A DNA stretch of 24,769 bases, taken from positions 1 to 24,769 of the forward strand of contig JBJTTJ010000098.1 in NCBI GenBank assembly GCA_046080125.1, written 5' to 3'. Of this stretch, positions 1-6,622 are shown piece by piece. The translations under genes were made by a program, and so were the position numbers. The notes below the pieces were generated by a model, which was not told where the DNA came from, did not search any database, and saw only the letters and a program-made list of their open reading frames with translations. This DNA comes from Cuspidothrix sp046080125. GTDB lineage: Bacteria; Cyanobacteriota; Cyanobacteriia; Cyanobacteriales; Nostocaceae. Position 1 is the stretch's first letter, and each line of letters begins with the position of its first letter.

Positions 1-250
1 GTCAACCACCCATCACTTCCCTTCGGGTAAGTGAGGGCTTGTAAAAGCCTAGTTGACCAGACTTAGTTCTTAATCGAACTACGTTAGAGGTAAGAGTTAA
101 AGACCTACCAGGGGATGCGTAGCTAGTTCCCTGCTCTAGAACTTAAAAGTTAAACAGGCTTAAGGGTTAAACCAGTGCTTTTAAGATAGTTACCGACCTT
201 TAACATTGTCAAAGCTAACATTACCCCAGAAATGGGAGGCTCTTCAGAGC
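1..250 (+). ncRNA. IscB-associated omega RNA (HEARO) scaffold, guide end outside the window
   Basis: IscB nucleases are guided by an RNA encoded directly upstream of the gene, with the guide at its 5' end. The sequence here folds into many short hairpins. A closing stem GTCAAC (1-6)/GTTGAC (52-57) encloses TCACTT/AAGTGA (13-18/29-34), capped by a C-TTCG-G tetraloop, and GGCTT-GTAA-AAGCC (36-49). Further hairpins are TAGTTC/GAACTA (64-69/76-81), CCCA-GAAA-TGGG (225-236) and GCTC-TTCA-GAGC (239-250). The last one ends nine bases before the iscB ATG. The position, the length of about 250 nt and the stable tetraloops match the HEARO/omega RNA class. Whether it is still transcribed is unknown. Confidence 0.75.
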
Positions 251-258
251 AAAATATT

Positions 259-1027
259 ATGTCCAAAGTATTTGTTTTAGATACCAACTTCATACCATTA
301 AATCCAATCCATTCAGCACAAGCCAGACAACTATTAAGAAACAAAAAAGCAGCAATATTTAGACAGTTTCCGTTCACAATTATTCTCAAAAAATCCTGTC
401 CTGACTCCCCAGTATCACCACTAAGACTAAAGATTGATCCCGGTGCAAAATTCACAGGAATGGCATTAGTTAACGATTCAACTGGTGAGGTTGTATTTGC
501 TGCTGAATTAAAACATAGAGGCTTTGCAATTAGAGATGCTTTAACTTCTAGAAAACAATTAAGACATTCTAGACGTGTAAGAAAAACTCGTTACAGACAA
601 CCAAGGTTCTTGAATAGAACCCGGACAGAAGGATGGTTAGCACCAAGCTTACAAAGTCGGGTTGAAAATATTAAAACTTGGGTTGAAAGATTGCGTAAAC
701 TCGCACCGATTGAGTGTTAAGCCATTGCTAATTACAGCTAATGGTCACGGCACTAGACAATCTTGCCGAACTGACAAGTACGGTTTTCCTTCTAGATATG
801 TCCCCAGGTTTAAATTTGTTAATGGTTTTCAAACTGGAGACATTGTGAAAGCTGTTGTCACAAAAGGTAAAAAGATTGGGACATATATTGGACGAGTAGC
901 GGTGAGGACTAGTGGTAGTTTCAATATCTCAACAATATCTGGACTGATTCAAGGTATCTCTTACAAATACTGTAAATCAATTCACAAAAAAGACGGTTAC
1001 GAATATGGAAAATCAAAGATTTGTTAA
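259..1027 (+). pseudogene. iscB: iscB, RNA-guided nuclease gene with an internal, frameshifting deletion
   Basis: IscB is the transposon-encoded, omega RNA-guided ancestor of Cas9. The 5' part (259-720, 153 codons) shows the PLMP domain (MSKVFVLDTN... from residue 1), the RuvC-I motif KIDPGAKFTGMAL with catalytic Asp60, and the arginine-rich bridge helix (RRVRKTRYR, about residues 105-113). It then stops at 718-720. The C-terminal domain resumes in the +1 frame from about 710 (SVKPLLITANGHGTRQ, then KYGFPSRYVPRFKF and GTYIGRVAVRTSGSFNI) and ends at 1027. RuvC-II, the HNH domain and RuvC-III are absent, so roughly 150 residues are missing compared with a typical IscB of about 400-plus. The ATG at 259 is preferred over an in-frame ATG at 232, which lies inside the RNA scaffold. 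The gene cannot encode an active nuclease. Confidence 0.85.
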
Positions 1028-1107
1028 TTGCTCAACTGTCCCTTTCATTGTTTGTACTGGCGCACAAAATTACTCAAGGGACGTTTCACAATTAACCCTC
1101 CATTCCT

Positions 1108-1140
1108 CCCATCACCAAACTGAGTACAGTTTTGGTGGGG
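1108..1140 (+). repeat. Hairpin downstream of iscB, possible right end of the IscB element
   Basis: CACCAAACTG (1113-1122) pairs with CAGTTTTGGTG (1127-1137) with one bulged T and an AGTA loop. CCC/GGG pairing can extend it outward. IS200/IS605-type elements carry subterminal hairpins near their ends, and this one lies about 80 bases after the iscB stop. Its role as the element's right end is inferred from position and shape only. Confidence 0.4.
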
Positions 1141-1159
1141 GTCTCCTGGAGGTTTAGAT

Positions 1160-1376
1160 GAAAATAGGGGATAATTAAGGTGTTGTGCTTGTGGAGTGGG
1201 TAAACAGCTTTGTCTAGGTTTAACTTGAACAGCAAGAAGCCGACCTCTGGAACGGGGGATAAAGCCTGTCGCCCAGATGTAAGTCGAAGTAAGGGAGGAC
1301 GAAAGAAATCCACTACCGCGCTTTCTGCTGGGCAGGAAGCCTACACTGTACCGCAAGGTCAGTGTAGGTAGTTCAC
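1160..1376 (+). mobile_element. Orphan TnpB-type (IS1341/IS605) right end, likely reRNA 3' scaffold
   Basis: Right ends of tnpB elements often read GAAGCC, a GC-rich hairpin, then a short tail ending in TTCAC, and form the 3' scaffold of the TnpB guide RNA. Here GGAAGC at 1335-1340 leads into CCTACACTG (1340-1348)/CAGTGTAGG (1360-1368). An inner ACC/GGT pair closes a GCAA tetraloop (1353-1356), and TAGTTCAC follows to 1376. No tnpB coding sequence precedes it, and the region to about 1160 has no supported ORF. If an RNA were made, its guide would start at 1377, in the 5' flank of the next gene. Family assignment is from remembered consensus, not a search. Confidence 0.5.
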
Positions 1377-1417
1377 GTAAGTCCTATAGCGACTATTTGG
1401 TTTAAGTGTTACTGATA

Positions 1418-3796
1418 ATGAAAAACTGGCAATTTCTGATACAGAAACAGGGAGATCATACTTGGCGAACTTTAGAATCGCCAAATTTGAAAGTAGTTGC
1501 GGGTGATTACCGAGTTCTAGCCCGCTCCGATCTGAATAATACGGAGGTAGAAGTACTGGTTACTCATATATCTACCCAGGAAGTTCCTCCTAAACAACGT
1601 ATCCTCAAACGACTACGCCGCACCAATGCAGAAGGATTGATGGCGGTAATTCCTTTTACTCATTTGAAACCAGGGATTTGGCAGTTACAATGTTCCGGGG
1701 ATGTAATGTCAGATATGCTAGGCAAATCCTGGCAACATACTCTGGTGATTCAAGTATCAGAAGAAACTACTTCAGTGCCTATAAATACAAAGATTGATTC
1801 TAAAGTGAATATAGTCGTGAATCAGGAGACTCCCTTATGGTTGGGGGGGAAAACAACAGAGGAGATCCTAGGAAATTTATTAGATTTGGCTTTACCCAAG
1901 GATGAACCTTTAGCAGATCAAGAAACTATTGAGAATGCACCGACATTACCGCCGTCACTGCCACTGAATTTGAGTCTGGACAAGGATACTTATGTTACTC
2001 GATGGGGAGAAAATTTGAACATTCATGGCTATGTGGAAGCCAATGAAATCGAAAATCTGGGTCATGAGGGATTTTCTCTCGATGGAATGAGTCATCTAGG
2101 ACTGGAAATTGCCTTGCGATCGCCTTTGGAGTCAAAGGTCTTCAAAAAAATTCACCAGCCATTAACAAAGGAAATTTTACCTTTCCCCTTTAGCAGTTTC
2201 ATTAATATTCCTGAGTGTGAATCCAAATTACTTTTAGCAGATATGAACCTATACGGCAGATTAGCTGATATTGGTCAAGTAATGCTATTAGCTACTCATA
2301 CTTTTACAATTACAGCAGACATTACTGAATTATTAGCCCTACAAACTTCCTCATTAAATGGCGACAATTTTGGACAGGAAACCAAGTCACCAAAACCACT
2401 AAAACATGAAGTTAATCTAGGATTAGAACTTTTTAATTTAGCTAAAACTCCTAAACTCGCTCGATTTCATATTCTCAAACCATCATCCCATCCACCCTTA
2501 CCACCCCAAATTAAACCCCATCCCAGGTGGGAACGTGTTTCCCCACAACTGCCTATTTTACCCAACCACAGCCCAGAAAAGATCAATGGCCAGGCAGCAA
2601 CAGACATAACTGTAGCCATTCCACCAATTGATTTGCAAAAGCTGGTAATTAAATCGCTTCATCAAAATTTTCCCTACTTAAAACGATTAAAAGCGAAAAC
2701 AGTTCCAGGGGAAATAGCCAATCACAACTTAGAATATCAAAAAATACCATTACCTCAATCGCCAGAGTTACCCACCATAGTTACTTCATCAGCAACAATA
2801 CCAGAATTACCAATAGATCATACCCAGAAAAGTCATGATTCCGTGGTTACAGAAATATCCTACGCGGAACTGATAGCGGGGATTGTAGTAGATATTACCA
2901 ACACCGAACCATTCTCAGTCACTGCCACGGAGGAAATTCTCCCCAGTATTACCGCCAAAGTATTGGATACAGTTGAAACTCACGAAGGTGTCCCAACTGT
3001 TACCAACCCAGGATTAGATTTAGATCCAGTTGAAACTGAGGAAGTTTTATCCATCATCAAGCAAGTATCGGAGACGGTTGCAGGTGACACCAACTCTCCT
3101 CTTGTCAAAAAATGGATGGAAACTCAGGAATATTTGGTAAGTTCAGGGGTTTCTCAACCATCCTCAAACCAGGAAAGTCAGGAACAGTCTGCCCCCGGAG
3201 ATGACCCAGATATGGAGCAACATTTTGCGGTTGAGGTGATCCTTTCGGAAGTCAATCGGCCGGAAATAGTTAATTCACCCCATCCCATTGAACCTCTATG
3301 GTTATCTCAAGAAATTGTGATGGATGATCTGGTGGTGGCAGTAGATACCGATGAGACCAGTGATCAACCTGTGGAAAATTTACCCCCATCCCAGAATGAA
3401 ACTCTAGGGGCTGGTTCTGGTGTGATGATTGATTCTTTACCAATTCCCCAATTGTATTTGCCAGATGGTGAACTTGTGGCGGGTACATCTGTGGTGGTGC
3501 GTTTGGAACTACCTCAAGTTCTATCGTCTGTGGCGGTGAAATTATGGGCTGAAGATTGCCAAACCCGAAGTTTATTAGATGGTCCTCATATTCTGTCAAA
3601 TTTCCGTTCTAATGCTTGGGGCAATCGGGAAACGGCTATTTCCTTAAAAATTCCCTTTGGCTGCTTAGAAGTCCGTTTGGCGGCGATCGCTCTTGATCAG
3701 ACTACTCTCCGGGAAAGTGATAGAGTTGCAGTCATCAAAACTGTCATTCCCCCTGATTTACCCACCATAGAACTGGATGAAATGTTGGGAATTTGA
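1418..3796 (+). CDS. Conserved cyanobacterial protein of unknown function, 792 residues, Ig-like segments
   Basis: No enzyme motif, signal peptide or membrane segment is visible. The N-terminal 110 or so residues (MKNWQFLIQKQGDHTWRTLE..., then GLMAVIPFTHLKPGIWQLQC) look like a beta-sandwich and resemble a cyanobacteria-specific hypothetical family. A second possible beta-sandwich starts with LSLDKDTYVTRWGENLNIHG. A third lies near the C-terminus (LYLPDGELVAGTSVVVRLEL to the end). The middle is proline-, serine- and acidic-rich and probably disordered. The ATG at 1418 is preferred because MKNWQF looks like the natural start. A GTG at 1406 in the same frame would add four residues. The transposon right end lies 41 bases upstream, so the native promoter may be lost. 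Function is not assigned. Confidence 0.75.
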   Translation: MKNWQFLIQKQGDHTWRTLESPNLKVVAGDYRVLARSDLNNTEVEVLVTHISTQEVPPKQRILKRLRRTNAEGLMAVIPFTHLKPGIWQLQCSGDVMSDMLGKSWQHTLVIQVSEETTSVPINTKIDSKVNIVVNQETPLWLGGKTTEEILGNLLDLALPKDEPLADQETIENAPTLPPSLPLNLSLDKDTYVTRWGENLNIHGYVEANEIENLGHEGFSLDGMSHLGLEIALRSPLESKVFKKIHQPLTKEILPFPFSSFINIPECESKLLLADMNLYGRLADIGQVMLLATHTFTITADITELLALQTSSLNGDNFGQETKSPKPLKHEVNLGLELFNLAKTPKLARFHILKPSSHPPLPPQIKPHPRWERVSPQLPILPNHSPEKINGQAATDITVAIPPIDLQKLVIKSLHQNFPYLKRLKAKTVPGEIANHNLEYQKIPLPQSPELPTIVTSSATIPELPIDHTQKSHDSVVTEISYAELIAGIVVDITNTEPFSVTATEEILPSITAKVLDTVETHEGVPTVTNPGLDLDPVETEEVLSIIKQVSETVAGDTNSPLVKKWMETQEYLVSSGVSQPSSNQESQEQSAPGDDPDMEQHFAVEVILSEVNRPEIVNSPHPIEPLWLSQEIVMDDLVVAVDTDETSDQPVENLPPSQNETLGAGSGVMIDSLPIPQLYLPDGELVAGTSVVVRLELPQVLSSVAVKLWAEDCQTRSLLDGPHILSNFRSNAWGNRETAISLKIPFGCLEVRLAAIALDQTTLRESDRVAVIKTVIPPDLPTIELDEMLGI

Positions 3797-3892
3797 AAAG
3801 CTGTGTTAAAAATTTTAAGGATTTAGCCAATGGGGTAGGATTTTGCAGTAAGCTCAATTTGAATTGTAGTAAGACTTTACAGGACTTATCTT

Positions 3893-4033
3893 ATGTCTGG
3901 TTCATTTTTGCCTACTGTTTTCGCTTACTCTTCCTTTTTGCCTTCTATCTTCGTTCCCCTTACTGGCTTGGTTTTACCAGCCGTAATTTTCGCATTTTTA
4001 TTTTCCTACATTGAAAGCGAAGATGTTGCTTAA
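3893..4033 (+). CDS. psaI: Photosystem I subunit VIII, PsaI
   Basis: A 46-codon ORF encodes MSGSFLPTVFAYSSF, then a hydrophobic helix (about residues 16-40, IFVPLTGLVLPAVIFAFLF), and ends in YIESEDVA. The single transmembrane helix and the acidic IESEDVA tail match PsaI. PsaI is a small thylakoid membrane subunit of photosystem I that helps hold PsaL and supports trimer formation. The ATG follows an AGGA (3881-3884) at reasonable spacing, and a strong hairpin lies 60 bases after the stop. A longer overlapping frame (3793-4014) is a shadow. psaI here stands next to the divergent end of the psbEFLJ block and has no psaL beside it. Confidence 0.85.
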   Translation: MSGSFLPTVFAYSSFLPSIFVPLTGLVLPAVIFAFLFSYIESEDVA

Positions 4034-4092
4034 TTAGGCTATAGGTCATTGGTGAACGCTTGTTTGTAACAATTTCCTATTAATTCCTGAAC

Positions 4093-4125
4093 AAAACCGC
4101 CTATCTAAATCAGGTAGGCGGTTTT
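4093..4125 (+). terminator. Hairpin terminator after psaI
   Basis: AAAACCGCCTA (4093-4103) pairs perfectly with TAGGCGGTTTT (4115-4125), and three further pairs (one G-U) close a five-base loop. The stem sits about 60 bases after the psaI stop. T residues form the 3' arm, as in intrinsic terminators. A-rich and T-rich flanks would let it act in both directions, between psaI (+) and psbJ (-). Confidence 0.7.
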
Positions 4126-4290
4126 CATCTCTAGGGGTTGCTGAATAAACTCAAAACCTTTATAAATCAAGGGTTTAAGCTTGAAAATTAGGAAACAGAT
4201 GCAAGATATTTTAGGGGTATACCCCGCATTTTGAGGTGTAATAATTATACTCCTAAATCCTGCTATATTTACTACCTGATTCCAGCACTA

Positions 4291-4410
4291 TTAAATTGAA
4301 GAACCAAGTCCTGCGTAAGCACCATAAAAGAAAATACCAACTACAGTAATTACACCTAAACCTGCAATCGTAGCTACAACCCATAGGGGAATTCTTCCAC
4401 TTCCAGACAC
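4291..4410 (-). CDS. psbJ: Photosystem II reaction-centre protein J, PsbJ (GTG start)
   Basis: Thirty-nine codons read MSGSGRIPLWVVATIAG, a hydrophobic helix, then GIFFYGAYAGLGSSI. This is the standard PsbJ pattern of one transmembrane helix and the FYGAYAGLGSS tail. PsbJ sits beside cytochrome b559 and influences electron flow on the acceptor side of photosystem II. No ATG fits. The GTG at 4410-4408 is preceded by GAGG at a usable distance and matches the family's N-terminus (MSGSGRIPLW). It is the last gene of psbEFLJ but is separated from psbL by an unusually long 133-base spacer containing heptamer repeats. Confidence 0.92.
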   Translation of the reverse strand: MSGSGRIPLWVVATIAGLGVITVVGIFFYGAYAGLGSSI

Positions 4411-4441
4411 AGTTTTGTCCTCACTTAAAAATAAATTATCA

Positions 4442-4481
4442 CAGTCAGTTGTTGGTTGTCAGTTGTTAGTTGTCAGTTGAA
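4442..4481 (-). repeat. Heptamer-type tandem repeat (TCAGTTG/TTAGTTG) in the psbL-psbJ spacer
   Basis: Degenerate 7-base units (TCAGTTG, TTGGTTG, TTAGTTG) are repeated head to tail here. They belong to the short tandemly repeated repetitive class common in heterocystous cyanobacteria. The same family recurs at 9572-9600, 10551-10608 and, inverted, at 10764-10794. Here it sits inside an operon, between psbL and psbJ. Confidence 0.8.
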
Positions 4482-4543
4482 GATTGTTTTGTCACCTCTT
4501 AACTGTTGCCTAACTAGCAACTGACATTCGTTAAAAACACCAG

Positions 4544-4663
4544 TTAGTTAAAGAAATAACTGGAAAACAGAATGCCTAGAACGAAGATCAAGAGTAGTCC
4601 TAGGTAAAGAGAGGTGCGGTTTAATTCAACCGGTTGTTGATTGGGATTAGGCGTTCTTTCCAT
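4544..4663 (-). CDS. psbL: Photosystem II protein L, PsbL
   Basis: Thirty-nine codons encode MERTPNPNQQPVELNRTSLY, followed by a single hydrophobic helix ending in ILFSSYFFN. This is the diagnostic PsbL sequence (PVELNRTSLYLG and the SSYFFN end). PsbL is a small thylakoid membrane subunit near the dimer interface of photosystem II, next to cytochrome b559. The gene starts nine bases after the psbF stop on the minus strand, so it is cotranscribed with psbE and psbF. Confidence 0.95.
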   Translation of the reverse strand: MERTPNPNQQPVELNRTSLYLGLLLIFVLGILFSSYFFN

Positions 4664-4672
4664 GATTGAGTC

Positions 4673-4810
4673 CTAGCGTTGAATAAACTGCATTGAGGCG
4701 ATCGCGCCCAAAAAGAATACAGTAGGGACAGCTAAGGTATGAACCGCGATCCATCTGACTGTAAAAATGGGATAGGTAACTGGTTGATTAATGTTATTAC
4801 CGCTAGTCAT
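4673..4810 (-). CDS. psbF: Cytochrome b559 beta subunit, PsbF
   Basis: Forty-five codons encode MTSGNNINQPVTYPIFTVRW, then IAVHTLAVPTVFFLGAIASM and QFIQR. The motif RWIAVHTLAVP carries His24, the axial haem ligand supplied by the beta subunit. Together with the PsbE histidine it holds the single b-type haem of photosystem II. One transmembrane helix spans about residues 20-39. The gene starts nine bases after psbE, in the universal psbEFLJ order. A HIP1 octamer (4698-4705) lies inside the coding sequence. Confidence 0.95.
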   Translation of the reverse strand: MTSGNNINQPVTYPIFTVRWIAVHTLAVPTVFFLGAIASMQFIQR

Positions 4811-4819
4811 GATGTCAAA

Positions 4820-5068
4820 TTATTTTCCAATAAATGTTTCTACTTGGTTTTTCGCGTCAAAACGGTTGCTAACGATGGGCACTTCTTGACGGACTTGAGT
4901 GAAATACTCATTAGGACGGGGTGTACCGAATACATCATAAGCTAACCCCGTGCTAACAAATAACCAACCTGCAACAAATAATGCAGGGATAGTGATGCTG
5001 TGAATTACCCAGTAACGAATACTGGTAACAATGTCAGAAAAAGGACGTTCTCCAGTGGTACCTGCCAT
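4820..5068 (-). CDS. psbE: Cytochrome b559 alpha subunit, PsbE
   Basis: The 82-residue product has MAGTTGERPFSDIVTSIRYW at its start, His23 in RYWVIHSITIP as the axial haem ligand, one transmembrane helix (about 20-42) and a lumenal tail with the conserved AYDVFGTPRPNEYF. Length and motifs are those of PsbE, which is required for assembly of the photosystem II reaction centre. It is the first gene of psbEFLJ. Ycf48, an assembly factor for the same complex, is encoded 110 bases upstream on the same strand, and AAGG precedes the ATG. Confidence 0.97.
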   Translation of the reverse strand: MAGTTGERPFSDIVTSIRYWVIHSITIPALFVAGWLFVSTGLAYDVFGTPRPNEYFTQVRQEVPIVSNRFDAKNQVETFIGK

Positions 5069-5178
5069 TTATTTGACTACCTTCTCAAAAACTATGATTG
5101 AGTTTATTATCCTACAAAGTTTAGAAAGAGTGACAACTTGCAACTTTCTTCTGATCATACATCCATGATTGGGTGTAA

Positions 5179-6204
5179 TTACGCCGCTTGGGATGGATCT
5201 GTTGCTAGTTCTGCCTTGGGGTTATACTTGAGTAGAACGCCGCGATCGCCAATGATAAAACCTTGTTGGGGGTTTAAAAACACGATTTTGTAGAAATTAG
5301 CCGCAACTGTTTCTACATCCCGATCCTTTGCCCAAGTTTTACCACCATCAGCACTGCGGAGTAAATTACCGCTACCGCCACTGACCCAAATTTCATCAGG
5401 TGTACGATAAGCTAAATCCAGTAAACCCCAACTGGTGGATAATTCTGGGTATTGTGCCTCTAACCATTCTTCTGGTTTAGCTGGATCACTAAACTGAACT
5501 TGGCCACCTCGTGCCAACAACCAAATTTGGCCATCATTGGTAAAACCCATGTTTTCTAAACGCCGCGAATTGTTACGGTTATGGGGAACCCAAGCATTTT
5601 CACCTGGTTTCCAAGTGGAGTAAAAGCTGCCCTTAGCCGAAACTGCGATATACTTACCATCAGGCGATCGCTCTAAGTTACGTACCACACCCACTGCTGC
5701 TTCTAAACTAGCTTTCCAGTGTTGACCACCATCTGTAGTTTGATAAATTGCCCCCACATCCGTAGCCATTTCTGCTGAATTATTCCCCGTTGCCGTTACA
5801 GCAATTGGGTTACCGGGTAACTTACTGCTTAAACTAATCCGTGACCAAGATTGCCCCTCATCCGTAGTATGCAGCAGTAAAGAAGGTTCTCCGGCAATCC
5901 AACCCTCCTGACCCGAAAAACTGACAGAGTTAAAACGGTATCTGGGGTCATCCAACTCTAATTTTAGAGGTTGCCAAGTTTGACCTCCATCCTTAGTTTC
6001 TAATAAAGTGGCATTACTACCTACTAAATAACCATGTTGGGAGTTACCAGCAAAGCCAATATCTAGCAATTTTTGGGTTGTTGGTAAATTAATCACTTCC
6101 CATGGATTGTAGCTCAGGGACGGCACATTACTACACCCTATACATGAAATAACCACTATGAGTGCGGCTACAAATCCTTGCCACTTTTTTAAAGTTGAGA
6201 GCAT
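5179..6204 (-). CDS. ycf48: Photosystem II assembly factor Ycf48 (HCF136 homologue)
   Basis: Ycf48 binds newly made D1 and helps build the early reaction-centre complex. The 341-residue protein begins with a basic and hydrophobic signal (MLSTLKKWQGFVAALIVVIS) ending at cysteines 21 and 24. VISC at 18-21 fits a lipobox, so it is probably a lumen-facing lipoprotein. The body shows repeated BNR/Asp-box beta-propeller motifs such as TKDGGQTWQPL, TTDEGQSWSRI, TTDGGQHWKA and SADGGKTWAKD, as expected for a seven-bladed propeller. Placement between rubA and psbE is the conserved cyanobacterial arrangement. Three HIP1-like sites are common in this part of the window, two of them in this gene. Confidence 0.95.
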   Translation of the reverse strand: MLSTLKKWQGFVAALIVVISCIGCSNVPSLSYNPWEVINLPTTQKLLDIGFAGNSQHGYLVGSNATLLETKDGGQTWQPLKLELDDPRYRFNSVSFSGQEGWIAGEPSLLLHTTDEGQSWSRISLSSKLPGNPIAVTATGNNSAEMATDVGAIYQTTDGGQHWKASLEAAVGVVRNLERSPDGKYIAVSAKGSFYSTWKPGENAWVPHNRNNSRRLENMGFTNDGQIWLLARGGQVQFSDPAKPEEWLEAQYPELSTSWGLLDLAYRTPDEIWVSGGSGNLLRSADGGKTWAKDRDVETVAANFYKIVFLNPQQGFIIGDRGVLLKYNPKAELATDPSQAA

Positions 6205-6277
6205 CAGTATTACTGAGTTTTTCCTAAATTTGGTAGATTTTCGCCCAATGGCGGTAAATAAAGAAGGATAGCCGTTT

Positions 6278-6622
6278 TTATTGTAGTCCGTACAGACTAA
6301 TAAAAAACAAGAATCCTAGAGCTAAAGCCCCAAAAATCAAAATGTTCTTCTGCATAGGTGTCAGCTTGTTAACACCTAAACCGTAACTTAAGTTTTCCTT
6401 GAAACCCGATGCTGTACCTGTAGGTCCAATATTCGCAAAAGCGGTTTTCTTAGATATACAAACTGGACAGCGCCAATTCGCGGGTAGTTCTGCAAAAAGT
6501 GTTCCTGGAGGAATGTTACTCTTATCGTCTCCCTTCTCAGGTTCATAAACGTAACCGCAAGAACGACACTCGTAGCGGTCTAATACTGGAGTTTCCATAG
6601 CTTGTTCAGCTTGTTCACTCAT
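6278..6622 (-). CDS. rubA: Membrane-anchored rubredoxin, RubA
   Basis: Residues 19-22 (CRSC) and 52-55 (CPVC) form the four-cysteine site for one iron atom, in the rubredoxin context YECRSCGYVYEPEKG and NWRCPVC. A single transmembrane helix (about 92-112) anchors the C-terminus, as in the photosynthetic RubA/RBD1 group. RubA is needed for photosystem II assembly (and affects photosystem I in some species). It stands first in the order rubA-ycf48-psbE-psbF-psbL-psbJ, so it is probably expressed with the photosystem II assembly genes. Confidence 0.95.
   Translation of the reverse strand: MSEQAEQAMETPVLDRYECRSCGYVYEPEKGDDKSNIPPGTLFAELPANWRCPVCISKKTAFANIGPTGTASGFKENLSYGLGVNKLTPMQKNILIFGALALGFLFFISLYGLQ

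Larger units (their letters stand above)
1..1376 (+). mobile_element. Composite relic of IS200/IS605-superfamily elements (IscB part plus TnpB-type right end)
   Basis: This stretch contains only parts of RNA-guided-nuclease transposons: an omega RNA scaffold, a broken iscB, a post-iscB hairpin, then a TnpB-style right end finishing in the TTCAC pentamer at 1372-1376. No transposase (IscA/TnpA) is present. The window starts at the first base of the omega RNA scaffold, so the left boundary and the guide segment lie outside and cannot be judged. The right boundary is only 41 bases before the ATG of the next gene, so insertion has probably replaced that gene's native upstream region. The composite reading (two elements) is an inference from the two different end signatures. 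Confidence 0.65.

Noticed and set aside
259..720. Reading the truncated iscB as a nuclease-dead regulator of the TldR kind
   Set aside because: Such regulators keep a full-length fold with mutated catalytic residues; here the middle of the protein is missing and the frame is broken.
1045..1356. A 103-codon minus-strand frame over the transposon remnants
   Set aside because: It is antisense to the structured right-end region and has no protein-like pattern.
3793..4014. A 73-codon plus-strand frame overlapping psaI
   Set aside because: psaI in another frame has clear family motifs; this one is its shadow.
4134..4148. GGGGTTGCTGAATAA, resembling the terminal sequence of some cyanobacterial insertion sequences
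   Set aside because: No matching inverted end or transposase was found nearby, so a chance match or a very old remnant cannot be separated.
4214..4225. Palindrome GGGGTATACCCC downstream of psbJ
   Set aside because: A single short palindrome with no spacing to a promoter or start; no operator family could be named.
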